This document shows positions 7,248 through 14,522 of a stretch of 17,531 nt of DNA, piece after piece. The notes beneath the pieces were generated by a model. That model made no database searches. It had not been told where the DNA came from and saw only the letters and a list, made by a program, of their open reading frames with translations. The stretch lies in the NCBI GenBank assembly GCA_039767595.1, contig JBDNBY010000006.1:1-17531 (forward strand), written 5' to 3'. Each line of letters opens with the position of its first letter. The first letter of the stretch is position 1. A program made the position numbers and the translations under genes. This DNA is from JBDNBY01 sp039767595. Lineage in GTDB: Bacteria > Pseudomonadota > Alphaproteobacteria > Rhodobacterales > Rhodobacteraceae.

Positions 7248-8021
7248 ATGCCGCGCTATGCTTTGAAAATTGAATATGATGGCCGTCCCTTTAGCGGATG
7301 GCAGCGCCAGACTGGTCACCCTTCTGTGCAACAAGCGATCGAAGAGGCGCTGGCGCAGCTCGAGCCGCGCGACCACCGCATTGCCGCCGCGGGGCGCACA
7401 GATGCGGGCGTGCATGCCACGGCGCAAGTGGCCCATTGCGATATGGATAAGCCATGGGATCCCTTTCGTCTACGCGAGGCGCTCAATTTCCATCTCAAGC
7501 CTGCGCCAGTGGCAATTGTCGATGCGGCGGCGGTCGAGGATACTTGGCACGCGCGGTTTTCGGCGATTGAGCGGCAGTATCTGTTTCGTATGACAACCCG
7601 CCGCGCGCCGCCCACACATTTGGCAGGGCAAGTGTGGCAGGTCAAACATGACCTTGATGTCGATGCGATGCATGCGGCGGCACAGCGGCTCATTGGCCTG
7701 CATGATTTCACGACGTTTCGATCGGTGATGTGCCAATCCAAAAGCCCCGTTAAAACGTTGGATGCCTTTGAGGTGACCCGCGTGGATGGGGTGTTTGGGC
7801 CCGAGATTCATTTCCGCCTGCGCGCACGGTCGTTTTTGCATAACCAAGTGCGCAGCTTTGTTGGCACGCTTGAGCGCGTGGGCGCAGGGGCGTGGGATGC
7901 AGATGATGTGACCGCGGCGCTTGAGGCGTGCGATCGGGCAGCCTGCGGGCCAGTGTGCCCGCCGCAAGGCCTCTATCTGTGCGGGGTACGTTATGAGGGC
8001 GGGGATCCCTTTGGGCAATAA
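7248..8021 (+). CDS. truA: tRNA pseudouridine(38-40) synthase
   Basis: Converts uridines 38-40 in the tRNA anticodon arm to pseudouridine in the cytoplasm. The 257-residue protein carries the family start PRYALKIEYDG, the strand F-SGWQRQ, and the catalytic motif GRTDAGVHA with the nucleophile D52. RSFLHNQVRSFVGTLERVG near residues 195-213 is the conserved C-terminal substrate-binding part. The longest open frame starts at ATG 7242, but AAGGA (7237-7241) abuts that codon with no spacing. It sits six bases before ATG 7248, and homologues begin MPRY, so 7248 is chosen. Gene length matches the family (about 250-270). It is monocistronic by appearance: divergent from ycjX and followed by an intrinsic terminator before argD. 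Confidence 0.95.
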   Translation: MPRYALKIEYDGRPFSGWQRQTGHPSVQQAIEEALAQLEPRDHRIAAAGRTDAGVHATAQVAHCDMDKPWDPFRLREALNFHLKPAPVAIVDAAAVEDTWHARFSAIERQYLFRMTTRRAPPTHLAGQVWQVKHDLDVDAMHAAAQRLIGLHDFTTFRSVMCQSKSPVKTLDAFEVTRVDGVFGPEIHFRLRARSFLHNQVRSFVGTLERVGAGAWDADDVTAALEACDRAACGPVCPPQGLYLCGVRYEGGDPFGQ

Positions 8022-8099
8022 AGCTTGACCTTTGGGGCATTATCGCTCATGTCAGCGCCATGACAGAAAAACGCCGATACACGCGCCGATAAGCGCCCC

Positions 8100-8139
8100 G
8101 CTCTGAGTGTGCTGCGGCACATGGCCAGAGCTTGTTTTT
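8100..8139 (+). terminator. Intrinsic terminator after truA
   Basis: GCTCTG (8100-8105) pairs with CAGAGC (8126-8131), enclosing a second stem TGTGC (8108-8112)/GCACA (8117-8121) with a four-base loop. The hairpin is followed at once by TTGTTTTT (8132-8139). This is a good Rho-independent terminator 79 bases after the truA stop, insulating it from argDF. An additional outer pairing is described under findings. Confidence 0.7.
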
Positions 8140-8157
8140 CTGTATGCCCCTTCAATC

Positions 8158-8189
8158 TTGACAATCTATCTGGCTTTTGAAACTGATAA
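8158..8189 (+). promoter_or_regulatory. Possible sigma-70-type promoter for argDF
   Basis: A perfect -35 hexamer TTGACA is at 8158-8163, just downstream of the truA terminator. The -10 is less clear: AACTGA sits at the ideal 17-base spacing (8181-8186) and TGATAA (8184-8189) is a better match at 20 bases. It is correctly placed for transcription of argD, whose AAAGGA ribosome-binding site is at 8201-8206. No arginine-repressor box was recognised. Confidence 0.4.
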
Positions 8190-8213
8190 GCCTTCTTTTT
8201 AAAGGATCTTGCG

Positions 8214-9392
8214 ATGATACCGTCTTTGTTGCCGACATATAACCGGACCCCTTTGGAATTCGTCAAAGGTGAGGGCGCTTGGTTGAGCGATACGGCAGGG
8301 CGACGCTATTTGGATTTCACCTCTGGTATTGCGGTCAATAGCTTGGGCCATGCCCACCCTCGGTTGGTCGCCGCATTGAGCGATCAGGCGGCGCAGCTGT
8401 GGCATGTGTCCAATCTCTATGACATCCCGTTGCAACGGCAGCTGGCCGATATGTTGGTCGAGCGCAGCTTTGCCGATACGGTGTTTTTCACCAATTCCGG
8501 CACAGAGAGCGCCGAGTTGGCCATCAAAATGGCGCGCAAATACTGGAGCGCCAAAGGCGAGAGCCGTCACAAAATCATCACCTTTGAGGGGGCGTTTCAC
8601 GGACGCTCAACTGGCGCGATTGCCGCTGCGGGATCCGAGAAAATGACCGATGGGTTTGGGCCATTGATGCCCGGATTTATCACGGTGCCCTTTGGGGATC
8701 ACGCCGCCCTTAAGGCTGCGATGGACGAGACAATCGCCGCCGTGATGATCGAGCCGATCCAAGGCGAGGGCGGCATTCGCCCTGTGCCGGATCAGTGTTT
8801 GCAAGGATTGCGCGAGGCGTGCGATGCCTGCGGGGCGCTGCTGATTTATGATGAAGTGCAATGCGGTGTCGGCCGCACAGGCAAGCTATTTGCCCATGAA
8901 TGGTCTGGGGCGACGCCCGATATCCTCATGTCGGCCAAGGGGATTGGCGGCGGCTTTCCTTTGGGGGCGGTGTTGGCGACCCAAGAGGCCGCAGCGGGCA
9001 TGATCGCCGGCACGCATGGCTCGACCTATGGCGGCAATCCTTTGGGCTGCCGCGTCGGGATCGAAGTGCTGCGCGTGATGGAAGACGAAGACGTGATGGA
9101 CAATGTCGCCGCCCGCGCGCGCCAATTGAACCAAGGGCTCTTGGCCTTAGTTGACCTGCATCCGGCGATCTTTGCCGAAGTGCGCGGCATGGGCCTTCTG
9201 ATGGGCGTGAAATGCGCCTGCTCGAATATGGATGTTGTGGCAGCTGCGCGCGCAGCTGGACTGCTCACAGTGCCCGCCGCCGATAATGTGGTCCGGCTGT
9301 TGCCGCCCTTGACCATCACAGAAGACGACGTTGCCACTGGCCTTGAGGCATTGGCCAGCGCCGCCACACAGATAGAAGAAAAGAGCACGTAA
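8214..9392 (+). CDS. argD: Acetylornithine aminotransferase
   Basis: A PLP-dependent class III aminotransferase that converts N-acetylglutamate semialdehyde plus glutamate to N-acetylornithine in arginine synthesis. ArgD enzymes may also serve as succinyldiaminopimelate aminotransferase in lysine synthesis. The 392 residues show YLDFTSGIAVNSLGHAHP (32-49), the phosphate-binding FFTNSGTESAE (91-101), the PLP-ring contact IYDEVQCGVGRTG (211-223), and the Schiff-base lysine K242 in SAKGIGGGFPLGA. Length matches the family (about 390-400). AAAGGA at 8201-8206 lies seven bases before the ATG. It is separated from argF by a single base, so both are surely cotranscribed. Adjacent argD and argF are a common arrangement in alphaproteobacteria, which favours argD over gamma-aminobutyrate or ornithine aminotransferases of the same superfamily. 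Confidence 0.95.
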   Translation: MIPSLLPTYNRTPLEFVKGEGAWLSDTAGRRYLDFTSGIAVNSLGHAHPRLVAALSDQAAQLWHVSNLYDIPLQRQLADMLVERSFADTVFFTNSGTESAELAIKMARKYWSAKGESRHKIITFEGAFHGRSTGAIAAAGSEKMTDGFGPLMPGFITVPFGDHAALKAAMDETIAAVMIEPIQGEGGIRPVPDQCLQGLREACDACGALLIYDEVQCGVGRTGKLFAHEWSGATPDILMSAKGIGGGFPLGAVLATQEAAAGMIAGTHGSTYGGNPLGCRVGIEVLRVMEDEDVMDNVAARARQLNQGLLALVDLHPAIFAEVRGMGLLMGVKCACSNMDVVAAARAAGLLTVPAADNVVRLLPPLTITEDDVATGLEALASAATQIEEKST

Positions 9393-9393
9393 G

Positions 9394-10320
9394 ATGACCC
9401 ATTTTTTAGATATCCATAAAACATCCCCCCAAGACCTACGGGCGATTTTGGACCAAGCGCATGCCATGAAAAAGGCTCGCAGCGGCCAACCCAAAGGCAC
9501 GCCGGATGCGGATACGCCATTGGCGGGTCATATGGTGGCGTTGATTTTCGAAAAACCCTCAACGCGGACGCGGGTCAGCTTTGATGTCGGCGTCCGGCAA
9601 ATGGGCGGTCAGACGATGGTGCTCTCTGGTGCTGATATGCAGCTGGGCCATGGCGAGACTGTGGCCGATACGGCTCGGGTTTTGTCGCGCTATGTGGATC
9701 TGATCATGATCCGCACGTTCGAAGAAGAAACACTGCTTGAAATGGCGCAATATGCCAGCGTGCCAGTGATCAATGGCCTGACCAATCGCTCGCATCCATG
9801 TCAAATCATGGCCGATTTGCTCACATACGAAGAGCATCGCGGATCGATTGAGGGCAAAAAAGTCGTGTGGGCCGGTGATGGCAATAATGTTTGCGCCTCG
9901 TTCATTCATGCGGCGGGGGCCTTTGGGTTTGACCTGACATTCACAGGGCCGCAGGTCTTGGATCCAGAAGCGGGCTTTGTCGATGCGGCTCGCAAAGCGG
10001 GTGTTAAGATCGAGATTGAGCGCAATCCAACGGTCGCCGCACAAGATGCCGATTTGATCGTCACAGATACATGGGTCTCCATGCACGACGCGCCCTCGGC
10101 CCGTGAACGCCGGCATAATTTGCTGCGCGGTTACCAAGTCAACGAGGCGCTGATGGCGCAGGCCAAAGAGGACGCTCTCTTTATGCATTGCCTGCCGGCG
10201 CATCGCGGCGAAGAAGTGACCAATCCCGTGATGGATGGCCCGCAATCTGTGATCTTTGACGAGGCCGAGAACCGCCTGCATGCGCAAAAGGCGATCATGC
10301 GGTTTTGCTTGGGCCAATAA
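9394..10320 (+). CDS. argF: Ornithine carbamoyltransferase
   Basis: Joins carbamoyl phosphate and ornithine to give citrulline, the sixth step of arginine biosynthesis, in the cytoplasm. Signatures in the 308-residue protein are the carbamoyl-phosphate loop EKPSTRTRVSFD (STRTR at 56-60), the segment NRSHPCQIMADLLT with the HPCQ motif, the ornithine-binding DTWVSM, and HCLPAHRGEE with HCLP at 265-268. The DxxSMG motif reads DTWVSMHD, with H in place of the common G after SM; this is tolerated in family members. The length is normal. Translation is likely coupled to argD, since only one base separates the argD stop from this ATG and the argD 3' end supplies a purine-rich stretch. A strong terminator begins 27 bases after the stop, closing the argDF unit. 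Confidence 0.95.
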   Translation: MTHFLDIHKTSPQDLRAILDQAHAMKKARSGQPKGTPDADTPLAGHMVALIFEKPSTRTRVSFDVGVRQMGGQTMVLSGADMQLGHGETVADTARVLSRYVDLIMIRTFEEETLLEMAQYASVPVINGLTNRSHPCQIMADLLTYEEHRGSIEGKKVVWAGDGNNVCASFIHAAGAFGFDLTFTGPQVLDPEAGFVDAARKAGVKIEIERNPTVAAQDADLIVTDTWVSMHDAPSARERRHNLLRGYQVNEALMAQAKEDALFMHCLPAHRGEEVTNPVMDGPQSVIFDEAENRLHAQKAIMRFCLGQ

Positions 10321-10346
10321 GCCATAGCACTGCGTTTGATGCTTAG

Positions 10347-10371
10347 TGGGGGCAGGGTTGCCCCCATTTTT
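10347..10371 (+). terminator. Intrinsic terminator after argF
   Basis: TGGGGGC (10347-10353) and GCCCCCA (10360-10366) form a 7-bp GC-rich stem with a six-base loop, followed by TTTTT (10367-10371). It ends argDF transcription. The T-run overlaps the hrpB stop codon on the other strand. Reading the minus strand the same hairpin follows hrpB but without a T-run, so it is mainly a plus-strand terminator. Confidence 0.88.
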
Positions 10372-12784
10372 ATGTGCGCCGTTTCACTCGGACTGTAGGA
10401 TCGGCCTGCGTGGGATCCTCGGGCCACGGGTGTTTGGGATAGCGCCCGCGCATATCCTTGCGCACATCGGCATAAGAGCTTTGCCAAAACTGCGGTAGAT
10501 CAAGCGTGGTTTGCACAGGGCGCTGCGCAGGGGACAATAGCACCATGCGCAACGGCCGCCCGCCCACAGTCGGATGGCGCGTCTCGCCAAACACCTCTTG
10601 CAGGCGCAGCGCCACTTCGGGATGATCCCCGCTATAATCAATCGCAATTTTGCGCCCCAGCGGCGTTGTGTAATGCTCTGGCACCTCGCGGGCGAGGCGG
10701 TTTTGCGTGGTCCAATCGAGCCGCGCCAAAAGGGCAGGGCGCAGATCAAGTTTCGACAGCTGCGCCTGCGTCGTAATATCGGTGAGGTAGGGCAAAAGCC
10801 AATCCTGCGCCGTGGCGCGCAAATGCGCCTCATCCATATTAGGGGCATCGGGCAACAGCCGCATCCGCGCCGCCAGTAGCGTCGAAGATCTACTCCATGG
10901 CAATCCAAGATCCTCAATCGCCTCGAGCATCGCGCGCGCTTTGGCCTCGGCGGGGGCGGTGTGCCATGGCCGGCGCGTGAGGATCAAGGCGCCAAGGCGC
11001 TCTTCTTCGAATGTCTCTAGTTTGCGGTGCCGCGGGGCATAGGCGCACACGTGATGCCAGACGATATCATCGGCAAAAATCTCTCGCAGCTCGTCCTCGC
11101 TCAAGGCAAAGGCCATGCGCACTTTGGCCTCGCGCGGGTGGCCATCATGATCGGTCACGACTAGAAATGGTACCGCATTCAAGGCATCCTCGCTGGATAA
11201 AATAGCGCCTTTGCCCCCCGATAAAATATAGCGCTCGCTGTGCGGCGCGCGGCGCATCGCGATTTGATCGGGATAGGCGAGGGCCGCCGCATGCGCCGGA
11301 CTAAGCATCTGTGCAGGGGGCGTTTTGGGCGCGCGGCCCTTCAGGCGCTTCGCCTCTTGGGCGATCTCGCGCAAACTGTGTCCCGTGGGGGCCGCCAGCG
11401 CCTTGAGCCGCAGCAGCCCGTCAACGCTTTGGGCTTGGCGGCGCAGCGGATCAGGGGCGCTGAGCAGCGCACAGATCGGCGCGGCCGCGGCGCCCAATTG
11501 GCTCATGACATGGGCCAATCGTGGATGCAGCGGCATCGAGACCAAGGCGGTCGCATGCGGGGTCGGTTTGCCCTGCGCACTAAGCGCGCCCAGTTGCGTG
11601 AGGAGATGGATCGCCTCGGCCTCGGTGCCCTTGGGCGGGGGCGAGAGCAGGGGCAGATCGCCGCGCGCATGGCCCGTCCATGCCGCACGCTCAAGGACAA
11701 AGCCCGTCAAATCGGCGACATCAATTTCCGCCGGCCGGTGGACGCTGAGCGCGCCAGGGGCGCCTTTGGTCCACAGACGCAGGGCTGTGCCCGCCGCCAC
11801 ACGGCCGGCGCGGCCGGCGCGTTGATCGGCCTCGGCCCGCGAGACGCGCTCTGTCATCAGGCGGCTCATTTGCGAGGCCGGATCAAACCGTGCCCGCCGT
11901 GTCAGGCCGCTGTCAATGACCACGCGCACATCTGAAATGGTGAGCGATGTCTCGGCAATCGATGTGGCCAAAACGATCTTGCGGCGCGTGGGGTCTGGCG
12001 TGATCGCGCGGCGCTGCTCTGCGTAGGGCAGCGCCCCATAGAGGGGCCGCAGGGCGACGCTCTCGCCCAAGGCATCATGCAAGAGGGCCACGCTGCGCTT
12101 AATCTCAGCCTCACCGGGTAAAAAGACCAAAACCGCCCCTTCGGTTTTGGGCAATATTTCCAACACGGCCTGCGTGACGCTATGCTCAATGCGGGCCTTG
12201 GGCGGGGGCGGCGTTGTGAGATAGGTGACGTCTACGGGATAACTGCGCCCTTGCGATTGAATGATCGGAGCGTTGATATGCGCGGCAATCGGGCCTGCAT
12301 CGAGTGTTGCCGACATCACAACAATCGCAAGATCCTCGCGCAAGGCCGCCGCGCAATCCAAACACAAGGCCAGCCCCATATCCGCATTCAACGACCGCTC
12401 GTGAAATTCATCAAAGATCACGCAAGAGACACCGCTCAGCTCTGGATCGGACTGGATCATGCGGGTCAAAATTCCCTCAGTGACCACTTCGATCTGTGTC
12501 GCGGGGCTGATGTCCGTGACCCCGCGCATGCGCAGGCCGACTGTTTGCCCCACGCTTTGACCCAATGTCTCGGCCATGCGCGTGGCGGCGGCGCGGGCGG
12601 CTAAGCGGCGCGGCTCGAGCAAGATGATCCGGCCGGTCTCTGCAAACCCCGCATCGCGCAGCGCCAAGGGCACGCGCGTTGTCTTGCCCGCGCCCGGCGG
12701 CGCCTCGAGCACAAGGCGGCCGGCGCGGCCAAGGGTTTCGGTGATCTGCGGCAGCACCGCATCAATGGGCAAAGTGTCGGTCAT
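10370..12784 (-). CDS. hrpB: ATP-dependent RNA helicase HrpB
   Basis: An 804-residue DEAH/DExH-box superfamily 2 helicase of the HrpB family. Motifs in order: Walker A APPGAGKTT (28-36), EPRRLAARA (57-65), TEGIL (102-106), the DEAH-equivalent DEFH (125-128), SAT (158-160), VLATSIAETSLTI (271-283) and QRAGRAGR (321-328). The C-terminus carries the HrpB-specific part, ending LSPAQRPVQTTLDLPQFW and RYPKHPWPEDP. The cellular RNA substrate of HrpB is not well established. The open frame continues upstream to 12928, but homologues begin at TLPIDAVLP, GAGG lies five bases before the ATG at 12784, and the extra part would overlap the 5' end of meaB; so 12784 is chosen. It is convergent with argF and divergent from meaB. 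Confidence 0.93.
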   Translation of the reverse strand: MTDTLPIDAVLPQITETLGRAGRLVLEAPPGAGKTTRVPLALRDAGFAETGRIILLEPRRLAARAAATRMAETLGQSVGQTVGLRMRGVTDISPATQIEVVTEGILTRMIQSDPELSGVSCVIFDEFHERSLNADMGLALCLDCAAALREDLAIVVMSATLDAGPIAAHINAPIIQSQGRSYPVDVTYLTTPPPPKARIEHSVTQAVLEILPKTEGAVLVFLPGEAEIKRSVALLHDALGESVALRPLYGALPYAEQRRAITPDPTRRKIVLATSIAETSLTISDVRVVIDSGLTRRARFDPASQMSRLMTERVSRAEADQRAGRAGRVAAGTALRLWTKGAPGALSVHRPAEIDVADLTGFVLERAAWTGHARGDLPLLSPPPKGTEAEAIHLLTQLGALSAQGKPTPHATALVSMPLHPRLAHVMSQLGAAAAPICALLSAPDPLRRQAQSVDGLLRLKALAAPTGHSLREIAQEAKRLKGRAPKTPPAQMLSPAHAAALAYPDQIAMRRAPHSERYILSGGKGAILSSEDALNAVPFLVVTDHDGHPREAKVRMAFALSEDELREIFADDIVWHHVCAYAPRHRKLETFEEERLGALILTRRPWHTAPAEAKARAMLEAIEDLGLPWSRSSTLLAARMRLLPDAPNMDEAHLRATAQDWLLPYLTDITTQAQLSKLDLRPALLARLDWTTQNRLAREVPEHYTTPLGRKIAIDYSGDHPEVALRLQEVFGETRHPTVGGRPLRMVLLSPAQRPVQTTLDLPQFWQSSYADVRKDMRGRYPKHPWPEDPTQADPTVRVKRRT

Positions 12785-12895
12785 GTCATCCTCGTTATGC
12801 GGCATTCGCGCGCGATTGAAAAGCATCCCCATGGCCAAGCGATCCTGACCCTGATATAGCCCGTTGAGGCAGTGAATTTGAGGAAAGAGACGCCC

Positions 12896-13891
12896 ATGAG
12901 TGATGCAGCACGCGATGACATGGCCCAACGGATCCTAAATCAAGATCGCCGTGCCTTGTCGCGGGCGATCACATTGGTCGAAAGTGGGCGCGCAGATCAC
13001 CGCACGCAGGCGCAGGCGCTGTTGCAACAGCTGAAGCCATCTGGGCGGCAGGCCTTGCGCATTGGCCTCTCTGGCACGCCAGGTGTGGGCAAGTCCACCT
13101 TTACCGAGGCCTTTGGCCTGATGCTGATTGAACAGGGATTGCGCGTCGCGGTGCTGGCGGTGGATCCCAGTTCGGCGCGCTCGGGCGGGTCGATTTTGGG
13201 CGATAAAACAAGGATGGAGCGCCTCTCTCGGGCCCCCGAGGCGTTTATTCGCCCCAGCCCATCGCAAAGCCACATGGGCGGTGTCGCACGGCGCACGCGC
13301 GATGTGGTCAAACTATGCGAGGCGGCGGGCTATGACGTGGTGTTGATCGAGACTGTGGGCGTCGGACAATCTGAGACGATGGTGGCGCAAATGTCTGATC
13401 TGTTTGTGCTTTTGATGGCGCCGGCGGGGGGAGACGAGCTTCAAGGTGTCAAGCGCGGCATTATGGAAATGGCCGATGTGATTTTAGTGAACAAAGCCGA
13501 TGGCGATCTCAAACCCGTGGCGATGCGCACATGTGCGGATTATGCAGGGGCGCTGAGATTGTTGCGCAAACGGCCCCAAGATCCAGAAGGTTTCCCCAAA
13601 GCGCTGACTGTGTCGGCTGTGACGTCAGACGGGCTGGATAGCGCATGGGCGACGTTGCAAGAGCTGGCCCAGTGGCGCCAAGACAGCGGCACCCAAAGCC
13701 AAATGCGCCATGCCCAAGATCAGTTTTGGTTTATGGAAACCGTGCGCCAAGGTCTCTTGTCAGCCCTCAACACCCCGCAGGCCCAAGAGCGCACAGCGCA
13801 GCTCAAGGCCCAGATTGCCGCCGACTCACTTGATGATGTCAGCGCCGCTGAGCAGATGTTAACATGGCTGGCCACGCAAAAATCACAATAG
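12896..13891 (+). CDS. meaB: Methylmalonyl-CoA mutase-associated GTPase MeaB
   Basis: A G3E-family GTPase that protects and reloads cobalamin-dependent acyl-CoA mutases (methylmalonyl- or ethylmalonyl-CoA mutase). The 331 residues show the Walker A GTPGVGKS (60-67), the MeaB-type VDPSSARSGGSILGDKTRM (89-107), SHMGGVARRT near 125-134, the switch/Walker B region IETVGVGQSE (151-160), and the guanine motif NKAD (199-202). The old name ArgK reflects a mistaken link to arginine transport, so proximity to argDF should not be read as functional. A GTG at 12872 is in frame, but homologues start near SDAARDD and the purine-rich GAGGAAAGAG (12880-12889) precedes ATG 12896; that start is used with moderate certainty. 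No mutase gene is in view, so its partner must be encoded elsewhere. A terminator hairpin follows about 100 bases on. Confidence 0.94.
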   Translation: MSDAARDDMAQRILNQDRRALSRAITLVESGRADHRTQAQALLQQLKPSGRQALRIGLSGTPGVGKSTFTEAFGLMLIEQGLRVAVLAVDPSSARSGGSILGDKTRMERLSRAPEAFIRPSPSQSHMGGVARRTRDVVKLCEAAGYDVVLIETVGVGQSETMVAQMSDLFVLLMAPAGGDELQGVKRGIMEMADVILVNKADGDLKPVAMRTCADYAGALRLLRKRPQDPEGFPKALTVSAVTSDGLDSAWATLQELAQWRQDSGTQSQMRHAQDQFWFMETVRQGLLSALNTPQAQERTAQLKAQIAADSLDDVSAAEQMLTWLATQKSQ

Positions 13892-13949
13892 GCCACAAAA
13901 CAACGGCAGACCGCCGCAAAAATTTGGGCATTCTCCCGCAGATCAAGGC

Positions 13950-13978
13950 TTGACCTCACACGCAAAGATGCGTAAACG
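13950..13978 (+). promoter_or_regulatory. Possible promoter upstream of rpmB
   Basis: TTGACC (13950-13955) and TAAACG (13973-13978) are separated by 17 bases. The match to a housekeeping promoter is fair at -35 and weak at -10. If active, the transcript would start near 13985 and run directly into the hairpin at 13994-14021, which would then behave as a leader attenuator for rpmB and not simply as the meaB terminator. Confidence 0.35.
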
Positions 13979-13993
13979 ACGCAGACAGAATTC

Positions 13994-14021
13994 AAGGCGC
14001 GGCCTTTTGCGGCGCCTTTTT
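13994..14021 (+). terminator. Intrinsic terminator between meaB and rpmB
   Basis: AAGGCGC (13994-14000) pairs with GCGCCTT (14012-14018), enclosing an 11-base loop, and the run of T continues to 14021. It lies 103 bases after the meaB stop and 70 bases before rpmB. The simplest reading is the meaB terminator; an attenuator role for rpmB depends on where rpmB transcription starts. Confidence 0.7.
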
Positions 14022-14031
14022 ATATTGAGCC

Positions 14032-14071
14032 ACTGGCCGTGTGCCAAAACCATGCGCCAGAGATGGCCAGT
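14032..14071 (+). promoter_or_regulatory. Inverted repeat in the rpmB leader
   Basis: ACTGGCC (14032-14038) and GGCCAGT (14065-14071) form a perfect 7-bp stem, extendable by a G-T and a T-A pair, around a loop of 22-26 bases. It ends just before the rpmB ribosome-binding site AAGAGG (14078-14083). Its position would suit translational autoregulation by a ribosomal protein, but that is inference only. Confidence 0.45.
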
Positions 14072-14090
14072 CAAAAGAAGAGGTATCACC

Positions 14091-14375
14091 ATGTCGCGCC
14101 GCTGCGAATTGACGGGCAAAGGCCCAATGACAGGTAACAACGTGAGCCACGCGAATAACAAGACGCGCCGCCGCTTTTTGCCAAACTTGAACGATGTAAC
14201 GCTCAAATCAGAAGTGTTGAATCGTGGTGTAAAACTACGGATTTCAGCCGCTGCATTGCGCACGGTCGATCACCGCGGTGGTTTGGATAAATTCCTTCTC
14301 AAAGCCAAAGACGCAGAGCTGTCTGATCGCGCTTTGAAATTGAAAAAAGAAGTGACCGCTGCAACAGCTGCGTAA
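14091..14375 (+). CDS. rpmB: 50S ribosomal protein L28
   Basis: A 94-residue large-subunit ribosomal protein. The start SRRCELTGKGPMTGNNVSHA is the hallmark of bacterial L28, followed by NNKTRRRFLPNL and VTLKSEVLNRGVKLRISAAALRT (given in part), and DHRGGLDKFLL near residue 61-71. The length is normal for alphaproteobacteria (about 95), which have a C-terminal extension relative to the 78-residue E. coli protein. The open frame extends upstream to 13950, but that portion crosses the terminator hairpin and has no L28 similarity. AAGAGG at 14078-14083, seven bases before ATG 14091, fixes the start. Unlike in E. coli, no rpmG follows; a strong terminator comes 25 bases after the stop, so it is transcribed alone. 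Confidence 0.97.
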   Translation: MSRRCELTGKGPMTGNNVSHANNKTRRRFLPNLNDVTLKSEVLNRGVKLRISAAALRTVDHRGGLDKFLLKAKDAELSDRALKLKKEVTAATAA

Positions 14376-14399
14376 CTCTTTTTCAGTGTCATTGACTGA

Positions 14400-14428
14400 G
14401 CCGTAAAGACATGTCTTTGCGGCTTTTT
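14400..14428 (+). terminator. Intrinsic terminator after rpmB
   Basis: GCCGTAAAGAC (14400-14410) pairs with GTCTTTGCGGC (14413-14423) over 11 positions with one T-G wobble, followed by TTTTT (14424-14428). Classic Rho-independent terminator 25 bases after the rpmB stop. Confidence 0.92.
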
Positions 14429-14453
14429 CTATGGGGGCTACGCCTTTGTACCC

Positions 14454-14474
14454 TTCTGTGCGCCGTTCTGTGCG
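14454..14474 (+). repeat. Direct repeat upstream of the copper module
   Basis: TTCTGTGCG occurs at 14454-14462 and 14466-14474, 12 bases apart start to start, about 50-70 bases before the DUF2946-like start. A weak promoter-like TTGTCA (14488-14493) with CACATA at 17 bases (14511-14516) lies just downstream and would give a nearly leaderless transcript. The repeats could be regulator half-sites; support is limited to position. Confidence 0.3.
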
Positions 14475-14522
14475 GCAAACTATCCCCTTGTCATTTCGAG
14501 TCCGTCTTTGCACATAGGGCAT

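Noticed and set aside
9559..10317. Long minus-strand open frame (252 codons) opposite argF
   Set aside because: It lies entirely antisense to a well-identified gene, its translation is rich in His/Arg/Cys with no recognisable domain, and it has no ribosome-binding site or conserved motif. It is a by-product of codon bias.
12785..12928. N-terminal extension of HrpB
   Set aside because: The extra 48 residues have no family similarity and cross the meaB start; the ATG at 12784 has GAGG five bases before it.
8214..13891. argD-argF-hrpB-meaB as an arginine cluster (meaB being the old argK)
   Set aside because: hrpB is on the opposite strand, a strong terminator ends argDF, and the ArgK name is a historical misassignment; MeaB serves B12-dependent mutases.
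13950..14090. N-terminal extension of L28
   Set aside because: The extension crosses a terminator hairpin, is Arg-rich without similarity to L28, and the ATG at 14091 has a strong ribosome-binding site and the canonical MSRRCELTGK start.
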